Counted from the stretch's first letter, positions 53,468-63,205 are shown. The stretch is 64,000 bases of DNA from Lachnobacterium bovis (GCF_900111325.1 NZ_FOGW01000009.1:72130-136129); one strand, 5' to 3'. Numbers and translations are program-made. Notes: a model not told the origin generated them from the letters alone.

Positions 53468-55024
53468 CTATACTCTTTTATATGAATCCATAAATTTATC
53501 TTTTTCACAAATTGATAAATCTCGAACATCCTTACATTTTATTACTAAATAATCACCTTTTTTTCCTAAAATGTAATCATCCTCATTATCCTGCGAAAAA
53601 ATTTTCACATTTTTTTCTACTGGTTTAGCATACACTATTTCTCTACCGTCGAAAACACATTTTTTGGCATAGTAACCTAAACCTATAGTTATACCTGTGT
53701 TTACACTTTTTACTGTTGGCATATATTCTACATTATCTAATTTATATTTTCCGGGTTTAGAGACATAGTTTTCATTAAAATATTCTTCTGATATTTCCCA
53801 TACATCTCCTTTACCGTCAAGCATAATTATTACTCCTGATTCTACGTTTATTTTAACATCCTTACTAAATGTTCTAATATAAACTGATGAACCACTTTCA
53901 TATAAATCAGACAATCTAACATATCCTAATTCGACTTCTTTTTTCTTATAAACCTTCATAGAAGAAAAATCAATATTGTATTTTTGAGAATATATTACTT
54001 CTGATTGTAAAAAATAATCAATCATCTTATATTCAAGGAAATCACTAATTTCTTGTCTTGATGGATTACACAATTCATTTTCTGAATTTTCATATGAGAT
54101 ATTAAACTCTTCACAATACTTCTGATAAGCATTACGCAATAAATTTAACTGAATAAATCCACCTGCTTTAATTTTATGACCTCCACCGGATCCAATATCT
54201 CTACATATGTAATCCGCTAATTCACATGCTTTTACTTCTTTACTACAACTTCTTACTGAAATCTTTATTCCAGTTGCATTTATACTATAGACTAAACATG
54301 TTTCTATTTTATCAACTTCAATAACAATGTCACTAATTAATCCAAGTATGTTAGGATCACATGGCCTAACTTTTATGATTGCAAACTTGTATTCATTGTT
54401 ATACTCATAATGATTTATTGCCTCACCAGCAATACTCAAATCATTCAATGTAAGATTTGAATTTTTAAATTTAACAATTAATGCCTTGTCAAAATTAGCT
54501 GTATCTCTTAAATCTCGATCACATGGATGATCCATTTCTGTAAAACCATTTGTATCTGTATATAAACCATAATACAAAGCAGTTGATAATTTTATGTTAT
54601 CGCCTATATAAAATCCTTCTTTTTTCAATAACATCCACATTAAAGTTGCACACGATCCTAGATTACTCTTAACTTCAAATAATTCCGGCATCTTTACACT
54701 TATTTGATGATGATCGATTACTGCTATATTTTGCGCATCAAAATGAGTGACATTGCCCTCTCCATATTGACAATCAACTGTCACTAGAAGTTCTGGATTA
54801 TCTAATTTTGTTACATATTCAATTGGAATATCTAAACTAGATACCATTAATTCTAAACTTCTCTTCTTAATTTTGTATTGTCCACTATAAACCAATCTGA
54901 CATTTTTATTATATTTTTTTAAATATTCATATAACGCCATTCCACTTGAAATAGCATCAGCATCTGGATTATCATGACATTGTATCACAATATCATTATA
55001 CTGCAATAACTCTCTAAGGTTCAT
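53468..55024 (-). CDS. DHH-family phosphoesterase with extended C-terminus
   Basis: A 518-residue protein. Metal motifs QCHDNPDADAISSG, VTVDCQYG, VIDHHQIS (DHH) and LYTDTNGF lie in residues about 15-160, and the DHHA1-type GSGGGHKIKAGGF at about 280-292. NrnA-type nano-RNases end here (about 320 residues); this protein has about 200 further residues, with beta-rich segments, of no family I recognise. It could degrade short RNA or cyclic dinucleotide products. The ATG at 55022-55024 follows GGAGAG by seven bases. Confidence 0.8.
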   Translation of the reverse strand: MNLRELLQYNDIVIQCHDNPDADAISSGMALYEYLKKYNKNVRLVYSGQYKIKKRSLELMVSSLDIPIEYVTKLDNPELLVTVDCQYGEGNVTHFDAQNIAVIDHHQISVKMPELFEVKSNLGSCATLMWMLLKKEGFYIGDNIKLSTALYYGLYTDTNGFTEMDHPCDRDLRDTANFDKALIVKFKNSNLTLNDLSIAGEAINHYEYNNEYKFAIIKVRPCDPNILGLISDIVIEVDKIETCLVYSINATGIKISVRSCSKEVKACELADYICRDIGSGGGHKIKAGGFIQLNLLRNAYQKYCEEFNISYENSENELCNPSRQEISDFLEYKMIDYFLQSEVIYSQKYNIDFSSMKVYKKKEVELGYVRLSDLYESGSSVYIRTFSKDVKINVESGVIIMLDGKGDVWEISEEYFNENYVSKPGKYKLDNVEYMPTVKSVNTGITIGLGYYAKKCVFDGREIVYAKPVEKNVKIFSQDNEDDYILGKKGDYLVIKCKDVRDLSICEKDKFMDSYKRV

Positions 55025-55191
55025 CTCGCCACTCTCCAAATTAGCATATTTTTATTATATTTATATATTTTTTATATTATAAACTTATTCGTTTAAAATT
55101 ATATCATATTTTTAATATTTTACGTAGAAAGAATTATTATTCAACTTCCGATACTCATAATGATCATAGAACAATTTGTGAGGTGAGAAAT

Positions 55192-56157
55192 ATGCCAGGT
55201 TTTACAACACATTATTTATTTGGATCTGATTTATTTAAATTATTACCAGAAAATTCTTTAAAGAAAAATATAAGAAAAAATCACAGTGCCTATTCCCTTG
55301 GGTTACAAGGTCCTGATATTTTTTTCTTTTATATTCCATCGCACATTTTTCATAAAGAGAATTTAGGTGCACTCGCACAAGATAAAAAAACTGGTGCTTT
55401 TTTTTTAAATTTATTAGAAAGTAGAACCCTCTTTACAGGTAATAAAAAACATCTACAAATCGCAGATGCATATATTATGGGCTTTATTGGACATTACACT
55501 TTAGATACAACGTGTCATCCATTTATTTACGCCTTTACCAATTATACACCTGATTCACCTCCAAAAGATACTCACTATTTCGGAAACCATGCATATTTAG
55601 AGACCGAAATTGATAATTCAATGCTTAAATATAAAAAACATATTCGCCCAAATCAATTTCATCAAGACTCAACTATAATGGTTTCGCCAACCCAAAGACG
55701 TGTAATTGCTAAAATGCTATGTCATGCTTTTAAAAATACATACACCAATTTAATGGTTAACAAGGCTATGATGCGCGCAGCTATAACATACTCAATCATT
55801 GGCTCAAGACTTCTTAGTGATCCAACTGGACAAAAAAAAGTTTTTATACGCCTAATTGAACAAAATTTAATAGGAAAAGCTTTTATTTCTCCGATGCTAC
55901 CTAGCGATAAATATTATTTTTTCAAGGATCCTCTCAACACTCGCCATAAACCTTGGACACATCCTTGGCTACGAAATAAAAAGTCACGAAAAAGCTTTTT
56001 AAACCTATATAACTATGCTCTTGCTGTTTTTTTAAAACGATTACGAGGATATTACAAACTTGTACATACAGATTTTTCAGAAGAAAAAAGAATTTTTTAT
56101 TCTAAACATTATTATGGTAATCTATCTTTTTTAAGCGGTTTACCTCTTGAAGATTAA
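55192..56157 (+). CDS. Zinc-dependent phospholipase C family protein
   Basis: A 321-residue protein. MPGFTTHYLFG, SLGLQGPDIFFFY and GFIGHYTLDTTCHPFIY (HxxxDxxxH) carry zinc-binding His and Asp residues of this family, common in Firmicutes and often of unproven activity. No signal peptide is visible, so it is probably cytoplasmic. The C-terminal half is basic. GAGGTGAG lies six bases before the ATG. Divergent from the DHH gene. Confidence 0.82.
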   Translation: MPGFTTHYLFGSDLFKLLPENSLKKNIRKNHSAYSLGLQGPDIFFFYIPSHIFHKENLGALAQDKKTGAFFLNLLESRTLFTGNKKHLQIADAYIMGFIGHYTLDTTCHPFIYAFTNYTPDSPPKDTHYFGNHAYLETEIDNSMLKYKKHIRPNQFHQDSTIMVSPTQRRVIAKMLCHAFKNTYTNLMVNKAMMRAAITYSIIGSRLLSDPTGQKKVFIRLIEQNLIGKAFISPMLPSDKYYFFKDPLNTRHKPWTHPWLRNKKSRKSFLNLYNYALAVFLKRLRGYYKLVHTDFSEEKRIFYSKHYYGNLSFLSGLPLED

Positions 56158-56188
56158 GGAAACTTAGCATCTATATTTTAGCTAAAAC

Positions 56189-56273
56189 AAAAGTCCCTTG
56201 GGCTACTAAAAAATTTCACACTCAAACTGCTTTTGGTAATTTTTAATTTCTTTTAGTAACCTTTAGGACTTTT
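56189..56273. terminator. Long interrupted two-way hairpin
   Basis: AAAAGTCC (56189-56196) pairs with GGACTTTT (56266-56273) and TACTAAAA (56204-56211) with TTTTAGTA (56251-56258), with a mismatched middle. It lies between convergent genes. Confidence 0.75.
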
Positions 56274-56294
56274 CTATGGAATATAAAACTATTC

Positions 56295-57230
56295 CTATAA
56301 ATTATAAAATTCTTTTATTTGATTTAATATAATACCCATTAATCTTTCTCTAGCTTCAATACTTGCCCAGGCAATATGCGGAGTAATGATTAATTTTGTA
56401 CTATCTTTTATGCTTCTTAAAGGACAAGCTTCACTCATTGGTTCAATATCTAAAACATCTAAACCTGCAGCCTGAATCTCCCCTTCATTAAGTGCTTTAA
56501 CTAAATCCTTTTCTACTACAATTGGACCTCTACCAACATTAATAAAAATAGCAGAATTCTTCATCTTTTTAAAAGCATTAAAATTCATTAAACCCAATGT
56601 ATCTTCATTTAATGGTGCATGTACGGAAACGAAATCTGATTGAATTAATAATGTTTCAAAATCAACCCTCTCATAATCTTTATCAACATGTTTTCCTGAT
56701 GTAGAATAATAAATCACTTTACACCCAAATGATTTAGCAATATCAGCAACTCTCTTACCAATGTTACCAAGACCTATTATTCCCCAAGTTTTTCCATTTA
56801 CTTCATTAAATACCTTAGCAAAATGCGTAAAACTTACATCATTAACATATTTTTCTGATTTAACATAATCATCATAATAACTTAATTTTTCTAACAAATA
56901 GAAGAACATAGCAAAAGTATGTTGTGCTACAGATTCTGTAGAATAGCCAGCAACATTACGCCATTGTATATTCTTTTTATCCAGATAATCTTTGTCTAAA
57001 TTATTAGTTCCAGTTGCTGTCACGCATACTAGTTTTAAATTTTTTGCTTCTCCAATTGTTGCTTCATTAATTGGTACTTTATTCACAACAACAACATCTG
57101 CATCTTTAGTTCTTGCTTTAGCTTCTTCAACTGTTGAAAAACTATATTTAACAACTTCGCCAATTTTATCAAATCCTGACAAATCAATATCGTCACCAAT
57201 TGTCTTTGAATCTAAAAATACTATTTTCAT
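56295..57230 (-). CDS. D-2-hydroxyacid dehydrogenase
   Basis: A 311-residue NAD-dependent dehydrogenase. GIIGLGNIGKRVADIAKSFG is the nucleotide fold (about residues 145-165); catalytic Arg in NVGRGPIV, Glu in LDIEPM and His in TPHIAW are in order. It resembles glycerate/hydroxypyruvate reductase types; substrate not certain. The ATG at 57228-57230 follows AAAAGG; an upstream in-frame TTG would add six residues. galM lies 33 bases upstream. Confidence 0.88.
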   Translation of the reverse strand: MKIVFLDSKTIGDDIDLSGFDKIGEVVKYSFSTVEEAKARTKDADVVVVNKVPINEATIGEAKNLKLVCVTATGTNNLDKDYLDKKNIQWRNVAGYSTESVAQHTFAMFFYLLEKLSYYDDYVKSEKYVNDVSFTHFAKVFNEVNGKTWGIIGLGNIGKRVADIAKSFGCKVIYYSTSGKHVDKDYERVDFETLLIQSDFVSVHAPLNEDTLGLMNFNAFKKMKNSAIFINVGRGPIVVEKDLVKALNEGEIQAAGLDVLDIEPMSEACPLRSIKDSTKLIITPHIAWASIEARERLMGIILNQIKEFYNL

Positions 57231-57262
57231 TTTTTCTACCTTTTTCAACCTTTCACAATATA

Positions 57263-58306
57263 CTATTTTACGGAAAAACGATAGATAGTTGTTGAATCAT
57301 ATGACTCACCTGCATCAAAAATAGGTTTCTTAAAATTATCTTCATTAACTGAGTTTGGATAATACTGTGTTTCTAAACAAACAGCAGATCTTTTATTGTA
57401 AACAGCATTATTTTTTCCTTTTTCACCGTCAACAAAATTTGCCGTATATAATTGTACACCAGGCAAATCAGTTAGCACATCCATTTTTAAGCCAGTTTTT
57501 TCACAGTAACACGTTGCAATTAATTCAACTTTCTCACCTTTTTTATCAAGTGCAAGATTGTGATCGTATCCATTTCCATATTTTAATTGGTCATTATCGT
57601 CAAATATATTTTTTCCAATTTCTTTAGCTTTTCTAAAATCAAACGGTGTATCTTCTATACTTGCAATTTCTCCCGTTGGAATTGATTTAGAATCAATAAC
57701 TGGAGTGTAATGTGACGCATTAACCTGTAAAATATGATTTAAAACATCTCCTGAGTCATGTCCTCCCAAATTAAAATAACTATGATTTGTAAAGTTCATA
57801 ACTGTTTTCTTATCTGAAACTGCATGATATTTAATACTTAATTCATTTTCATCTGATACTTCAAATGTAACTTGAGCTTGCATGTTTCCTGGAAAATCTT
57901 GTTCTAAATCCTTGCTTAAACAATTAAAAACAATTTTATTTTCTTCAACACTTAATACATCCCATATTTTTTTATCAACTCCATGTGATGCACTGTGTAA
58001 ATTATTTTCATTATCGTTTTTTTCAAGTTCATAAACTACACCGTCTAATTCGATTTTTGCATCAGCAATTCTGTTGCAATTTCTTCCTACAGTGGCACCA
58101 AAATAGCATGTTCCATTTTGGTAGCCTAAAACGTCGTCATAACCCAACACAACATCTCTCTCGATTCCATCTTTATCATGTAATTTTATCGAAGTAATTG
58201 TCGCTCCATAATTTGTTACTCCAACTTTCATTCCATTACAATTTGAAATAAAATAATTTGTTACCTCCTGACCATCTTTGGTATTACCAAAACTTACCTG
58301 TTCCAT
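57263..58306 (-). CDS. galM: Aldose 1-epimerase (mutarotase)
   Basis: A 347-residue enzyme interconverting sugar anomers. VGRNCNRIADA, TNHSYFNLGGH (catalytic His) and CLETQYYPNSVN (catalytic Glu) are family motifs. AGGAGG lies nine bases before the ATG. No gal genes are near. Upstream, CCCCTATAA occurs twice (58365-58373, 58390-58398), 25 bases apart, which might be operator half-sites. Confidence 0.93.
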   Translation of the reverse strand: MEQVSFGNTKDGQEVTNYFISNCNGMKVGVTNYGATITSIKLHDKDGIERDVVLGYDDVLGYQNGTCYFGATVGRNCNRIADAKIELDGVVYELEKNDNENNLHSASHGVDKKIWDVLSVEENKIVFNCLSKDLEQDFPGNMQAQVTFEVSDENELSIKYHAVSDKKTVMNFTNHSYFNLGGHDSGDVLNHILQVNASHYTPVIDSKSIPTGEIASIEDTPFDFRKAKEIGKNIFDDNDQLKYGNGYDHNLALDKKGEKVELIATCYCEKTGLKMDVLTDLPGVQLYTANFVDGEKGKNNAVYNKRSAVCLETQYYPNSVNEDNFKKPIFDAGESYDSTTIYRFSVK

Positions 58307-58718
58307 ATCCTTTTTCCTCCTATAACTAGTTTTAATTAAAAATAATCTAGCATTAAAATATTACCCCCTATAAAATGAAACTATTATTTCCCCTATAATA
58401 TTTTACATTTTACATAATTATTTTACCTTTTATTTTATTATTTTTCAATAAAAACACCTCATCTAACCGTTCTTATATTACTTATTCTGCCCTTTACTTA
58501 TAAATAATAAAATTTATGATATTTTTAAAAATTTTTCTGTTACTATAAAATTTAATTTATTTCTTCCGAAATACACTGATGATAGCTCGTATCGGCTATG
58601 TCTTTTTTAAATTGTTTTTTAATACAAGTTAACAACTAAAGATATCATAAAGTACTATTAGTTTATAATATCCGTTTAAATAGTGTTTTTAATTATAACA
58701 AGAAAGTAGGGATTTACT

Positions 58719-59291
58719 ATGAGTTCAGATATGACGAGTTTAGTTGGATCAAACAATAATCTTTCAACAGATTATTATTTACGAAAGTTCTATGAGCATA
58801 ACAGAGAAGTTTCAAAAGCTTCAAAACGCTCAGATTACACAAACAACGAATTGATTTATGAAGATACAATAGCACTAAAAAAAGCGGCAAAAATGTTGTC
58901 CTCATTTGAGTACAAAGAAAATAATGATGATAAAAACATATACAATAGTATACGTGCTTTTGTTACAACGTATAATAATGCAATAACTTCATCTGGAAAA
59001 GTAAATGATCCAAACCTTAAACGCCAAGTGAAAAATCTTATGAAAGTCACTGATAAATATTCAGATGCCTTAAAAAACATTGGCTTAGAGATTAAAGATG
59101 ACGGAACCATAAATATAAAAGATGGAATCCTTTCTAAAGCTTCACTTTCTGATATTAGTAAAGCTTTTAGCAAGGAAACCGGATATATGAATGCCTCTAC
59201 AATAAGTGCCAAGAGAATAAATGAACGAACTTACAATATTTTGTATAATCAGATTCTGGGCCGAGGACTTCACCTAGATATTACATTATAA
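58719..59291 (+). CDS. Small FliD-like protein of unknown function
   Basis: A 190-residue polar protein. FVTTYNNAITSSG followed by a helical stretch and IGLEIKDDGTINIKDG resembles the C-terminal part of flagellar cap protein FliD (FVxxYNxL ... IGIxxxxDGTLxxD). The FliD N-terminal domains are missing, there is no signal peptide, and no flagellar gene is nearby. An AGTAGGGAT sequence seven bases before the ATG serves as SD, and a TATAAT lies about 55 bases upstream. It could be a flagellar or surface filament accessory protein, or a diverged relative with another job. The 412-base spacer upstream is AT-rich with no other ORF. Confidence 0.6.
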   Translation: MSSDMTSLVGSNNNLSTDYYLRKFYEHNREVSKASKRSDYTNNELIYEDTIALKKAAKMLSSFEYKENNDDKNIYNSIRAFVTTYNNAITSSGKVNDPNLKRQVKNLMKVTDKYSDALKNIGLEIKDDGTINIKDGILSKASLSDISKAFSKETGYMNASTISAKRINERTYNILYNQILGRGLHLDITL

Positions 59292-59346
59292 TTTTAAATA
59301 TACCCATAAAATTTTGCTTTTAATTACTTATTACGTTTTAAGCAGA

Positions 59347-59382
59347 TTTTAATATTTCATTTTTATAAACGAAATATTAAAA
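59347..59382 (+). terminator. AT-only hairpin after the FliD-like gene
   Basis: TTTTAATATTTC (59347-59358) pairs perfectly with GAAATATTAAAA (59371-59382), followed by ATATTATAATTTTG. The stem is AT-rich and may be a weak terminator. Confidence 0.5.
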
Positions 59383-59554
59383 ATATTATAATTTTGCTGT
59401 ACATTTCAGTTATATTATTAATATATTATATTTTTTTATTAAAATTTTTATAATTTTCAGTATATATATTAATGTTTTTTTCTTCAAGATATGTTAAAAT
59501 TCAATTATCAGAAATTTTATCATTCTTTTGTTGCTCTTTTTTGGAGGAATTTAT

Positions 59555-60691
59555 ATGGGTAAAGTAATTAAAAATGGTATTATATTTGGTTCAGATGGAA
59601 TTTTCGCTGAGCGAAACATATACATAAATGATCACAATAAAATTTTTAAATTGACACATCCATTAGTTGCTGATTCAGACAGCTTGTTTTCTGATGCAGA
59701 AATTATTGATGCTCAGTCACAATACGTTATTCCTGGCTTATGCGACATTCACATTCATGGTGCAAAAGGACACGATTTTTGTGATGCAGATACTAATGGT
59801 CTAACGGAAATTGCCGAATATCTTCACGAAAATGGTGTTACGTCATTCTGCCCTTCGACATGCACACTTCCTGAAGATCGATTGGCAGAAATCATGAAAT
59901 CACTTAATGGTGTACCAGATGACTCCTCTCATTCCCGAATAGTTGGAGTAAATATGGAAGGTCCTTTTATTAATAAAGATGAAAAAGGATGTCATGATGA
60001 AGAGTTCATTCAAGCACCAAATATTGCATTGTTTAATAAACTTAATGCACTATCGGGAAACAGAATTAAATTGATAAATGTTGCTCCAGAAATGAAGGGA
60101 GCTGCAAAATTTATTGAAACTCTGCATTCGAAGGTAAATATTTCACTTGGTCATTCACACGCAAACTACAATCAAGCAACTACCGCTTTTATCGCTGGTG
60201 CAAATCATGTAACCCATGTTTTTAATGGAATGTACACTTTTCATCATCGCGACCCTGGCATTGTTGGTGCAGCTTGCGACGATCCAAAAGTAATGATAGA
60301 AATTATATGTGATGGCGTTCACGTTCATCCTTCCGTTGTGCGTATGATATTTGCAATGTTTGGCGATGATCGAGTTATCCTTGTAAGTGATTCAACCAGT
60401 GGAACAGGAATGCCAGATGGACAATATCACTTCAACAACCAAGTAACTACTAAAAAAGGAAAACATTCCACTCTTAAAGATGGAACAATTGCAGGTTCTG
60501 TAACTAATTTGTTTAGCTGTATGAAAAATGCAATTTCTTATGGAATTCCAATTGAGTCTGCAATCAAAGCTGCAACCATAAATCCAGCCAAAAGTATCGG
60601 TATGGGTGATTTGATTGGTACAATTAAACCCGGTGCAGAAGCAGATTTATTAATACTTGATAAGCAATTTAACATTGTACGAATTTTATGA
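59555..60691 (+). CDS. nagA: N-acetylglucosamine-6-phosphate deacetylase
   Basis: A 378-residue amidohydrolase. VIPGLCDIHIHGAKGHDF, NMEGPFIN, SLGHSHANYNQA, HVFNGMYTFHHRDPG and LVSDSTSGTG carry metal and catalytic residues. It feeds amino sugars into glycolysis; nagB is not adjacent. The ATG at 59555 follows GGAGG by seven bases. It is a single-gene unit. Confidence 0.95.
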   Translation: MGKVIKNGIIFGSDGIFAERNIYINDHNKIFKLTHPLVADSDSLFSDAEIIDAQSQYVIPGLCDIHIHGAKGHDFCDADTNGLTEIAEYLHENGVTSFCPSTCTLPEDRLAEIMKSLNGVPDDSSHSRIVGVNMEGPFINKDEKGCHDEEFIQAPNIALFNKLNALSGNRIKLINVAPEMKGAAKFIETLHSKVNISLGHSHANYNQATTAFIAGANHVTHVFNGMYTFHHRDPGIVGAACDDPKVMIEIICDGVHVHPSVVRMIFAMFGDDRVILVSDSTSGTGMPDGQYHFNNQVTTKKGKHSTLKDGTIAGSVTNLFSCMKNAISYGIPIESAIKAATINPAKSIGMGDLIGTIKPGAEADLLILDKQFNIVRIL

Positions 60692-60773
60692 AAATTAAGC
60701 ATAACTAAAATGATTTAATTTCTCAAAAAACACTTGCATGCTACAAAAAAATATGCTAGATAATGTACATAAA

Positions 60774-60868
60774 ATGCGATACGATTATAATCTTAAATTA
60801 GATATTCTTACATTGCGATGCAATTATTATCTTAAATTAGATATTCTTACATTGCGATGCAATTATAA
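60774..60868. repeat. Tandem repeat, 39-base period, about 2.5 copies
   Basis: TCTTAAATTAGATATTCTTA recurs at 60791 and 60830, and each copy ends in ATTGCGATGCAAT, which itself has five-base inverted ends. A degenerate first copy begins near 60774. Located just after nagA. Confidence 0.9.
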
Positions 60869-60896
60869 ACTTAAAAAATAATAAAATTATAACTTT

Positions 60897-60948
60897 AATT
60901 AAAGAGATATCTCTCAACCATTTTTTTAGCAGGGGTATCTCTTTAATT
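60897..60948 (+). terminator. Hairpin terminator downstream of nagA
   Basis: AATTAAAGAGATA (60897-60909) pairs perfectly with TATCTCTTTAATT (60936-60948). The T-tract is short. Confidence 0.7.
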
Positions 60949-61093
60949 TTATCCTCTCATAAAAAAGCATTCCTCCTATAACTCATACACTTACTTAAAT
61001 TCTAATTTTTCATTCAATGCATTTAATATTTTTTATACTTTTATGTATTTAATGCTGTTAATGCTTACCTTCATCTTTTTTTTGATATTATTC

Positions 61094-61229
61094 GTATATA
61101 AATATTATTACTCCATAAACATTATTACTATATAAACATTATTACTATATAAATATTTTTACTCCATAAACATTATTACTATATAAACATTATTACTATA
61201 TAAATATTTTTACTCCATAAACATTATTG
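61094..61229. repeat. Higher-order tandem repeat, 17-base unit, 51-base period
   Basis: Eight 17-base units run from 61094. Three variants, CTCCATAAACATTATTA, CTATATAAACATTATTA and CTATATAAATATTTTTA, repeat in this order from 61111, giving an exact 51-base super-period. It lies upstream of the TVP38 gene. The rest of 60949-61316 is AT-rich with no ORF. Confidence 0.95.
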
Positions 61230-61316
61230 TACTTTAATTAATCTTGTGATATAACAATTATTATTCACAAATTCAATAACCTTATCATTATTCAAGAAAA
61301 ATAAAGGAGGAAAAAT

Positions 61317-62015
61317 TTGAAGAAATTAAAAAATACTCATTTATCCACTAGAAAAAAAAATGTCATACTCGTTATAATCTCTTTACTATGTATAGTATTT
61401 ATAACTTTACTGACCTGGTTTATCATCAAGCCAATGTTTGAACTTGCATCAACACCGACTGCTTTTCGAAAATATATTTATAAACAAGGTCCCATTGGCA
61501 CTATACTCTTTATTATTGTATTAATTTTGCAAGTAATTGCAGCCATTATCCCTGGTGGACCATTCGAAATTGCAGCTGGTTATACCTATGGACCACTAAA
61601 AGGCGCCCTAATTTGCAATATAGGAATGACTATTGGTAGTATTATTTCATTCTGTGCAGTAAAAAGATTTGGCAAAAAAATAATTCATTTATTTTTTTCA
61701 TCTGAAAAAATTGATAAGCTAAATAATTATATGGAAAAACATAAAGAACAAATCACAAAAATATTTTTTACTATTTTTTTGATTCCAGGTTCACCAAAAG
61801 ATTTATTGTCATATTGCGCTGGTTCGACAAACATAACACTTATTAAATGGAGTGTTTTATGCTTCATCTGTCGCACCCCAGCAATTCTACTCTCGACATT
61901 TAGTGGTAGTAGTTTATATAAAAAAAATTATGAACAATTTATATTACTTATCATAATAATGGCACTTTTAAGTATTATAGGAAGTTCACTCTTCAAAAAA
62001 ATCACAAAACACTAA
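61317..62015 (+). CDS. TVP38/TMEM64 (DedA-like) membrane protein
   Basis: A 232-residue protein with about six hydrophobic segments. IPGGPFEIAAGYTYGPLKGALICNIGMTIGS is the VTT-domain signature and FLIPGSPKDLLSYCAGSTN the second conserved loop. Relatives move or flip lipids, but the function here is unknown. It starts with TTG at 61317, preceded by AAAGGAGG at seven bases. Confidence 0.85.
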   Translation: MKKLKNTHLSTRKKNVILVIISLLCIVFITLLTWFIIKPMFELASTPTAFRKYIYKQGPIGTILFIIVLILQVIAAIIPGGPFEIAAGYTYGPLKGALICNIGMTIGSIISFCAVKRFGKKIIHLFFSSEKIDKLNNYMEKHKEQITKIFFTIFLIPGSPKDLLSYCAGSTNITLIKWSVLCFICRTPAILLSTFSGSSLYKKNYEQFILLIIIMALLSIIGSSLFKKITKH

Positions 62016-62068
62016 CTCGAAAATAAATTTTTAGCGACATTTTTTATCTTATAAAAATATTTTTATAA

Positions 62069-62120
62069 CAATACAGATTTTTAAAATAATACAGAATTTA
62101 AAATAATACAGAATTTAAAA
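62069..62120. repeat. Short tandem repeat, about 17-base period, three copies
   Basis: ACAGAATTTA occurs at 62091 and 62108, with a degenerate ACAGATTTTTA at 62073. Confidence 0.75.
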
Positions 62121-62161
62121 ACAGCGTAAAATTCACTCTTGGTAAAAATTACGCTGTTTTT
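62117..62161. terminator. Two-way terminator between the TVP38 and GH114-like genes
   Basis: AAAAACAGCGTAA (62117-62129) pairs perfectly with TTACGCTGTTTTT (62149-62161), between convergent genes. Confidence 0.92.
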
Positions 62162-62213
62162 TCTTTAATTGCCTATCTCTAATTAGCTTTACAACAGGAC
62201 TAATAAAAAGCAA

Positions 62214-63095
62214 TTAAATCTTATTTAATTTATTCGAATCTGTTATGAAATACATATAGTTGTTTTTTTTACAAAAATTTTTTACTTCTCGAATTTTATC
62301 CTTATCTTTTGTATATTCAATTAATGAAACAGACAATTTTTTCTTTCTGCATTTTTCAAAGTACTCAACATAATAGTCAACATCATCTTTAGCCTGATTT
62401 TTGTATATCAATTTACCATCATCACCAACATTATATGTTGTAAATACGCTCTCTTGATTTACACCAGCAATTAAATTAACCTTGTTTTCCTTAAGCAATC
62501 TTTGAACGAAATAATCTCCTCCATTAATTATTAACTTTGGCTTATATTTATTTAACCCATCTATTATTTTTAAAAGTCCTTTATATATGTCATTAGCCTT
62601 GGCTTCATCCTTCATGTAGTAGTATAAATCCGTATTATCAATAAAATAATCATCCACATTCTTCTGACTAATTTGTTTTCCTAATACATTAACCACGTAA
62701 TTTTGCCATCTTTTTGATGTTACATCTATTTTTACTTCGTCATCCCAATTTGGATACGTACCTAAACTTAAATCCGAAAATTGTTTATAATATTTTCTAT
62801 ACTCTTCTAATGATCCAATGTTTAAATAGGCATAAACTTTATGACCTTCTTTATGAAAACGTTCTATGTCATTTTTTGAATAATTAGTAACATCGATTAC
62901 AACTGTCTCATATTCTGAGAACTTATCAACCGATAATTTATCTGCCCCAATAAAAAATCCTATTTTGTATTTGAAATTATTTTTTGAAAAATTCATTTTG
63001 AGTAAATCAAGCTTAAAAAAAATTAATACACCTAATACCAATACTAATACCAATACTATTATCATTCCAAATATAATTGTTGTTTTATTTCTCAT
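62214..63095 (-). CDS. GH114-like (endo alpha-1,4-polygalactosaminidase-type) membrane-anchored protein
   Basis: A 293-residue protein with an N-terminal signal anchor (residues about 5-30) and a TIM-barrel-like domain facing out. AYLNIGSLEEYRKYY, SLGTYPNWDDEVKIDVTSKRWQNYV and DDYFIDNTDLYYY match the GH114/TM1410 family; Asp and Glu in these are likely catalytic. GH114 enzymes cut galactosaminogalactan-like polymers, but bacterial members are mostly uncharacterised. The true substrate, perhaps a wall or biofilm polymer, is unknown. Confidence 0.82.
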   Translation of the reverse strand: MRNKTTIIFGMIIVLVLVLVLGVLIFFKLDLLKMNFSKNNFKYKIGFFIGADKLSVDKFSEYETVVIDVTNYSKNDIERFHKEGHKVYAYLNIGSLEEYRKYYKQFSDLSLGTYPNWDDEVKIDVTSKRWQNYVVNVLGKQISQKNVDDYFIDNTDLYYYMKDEAKANDIYKGLLKIIDGLNKYKPKLIINGGDYFVQRLLKENKVNLIAGVNQESVFTTYNVGDDGKLIYKNQAKDDVDYYVEYFEKCRKKKLSVSLIEYTKDKDKIREVKNFCKKNNYMYFITDSNKLNKI

Positions 63096-63205
63096 ATTAT
63101 TCTCTCTCTTTTTATTATTTGTTATTGTTACTCATTGCTACTATTTATATTTCCCAATATCAATATATACACTAACCCTATAAAATAAATATTTTTAATT
63201 ATTCA

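Noticed and set aside
58560..58720. Flagellar sigma (SigD-type) promoter before the FliD-like gene
   Set aside because: A GCCGATAC-like sequence exists near 58590 but on the wrong strand and without a TAAA box at the right distance.
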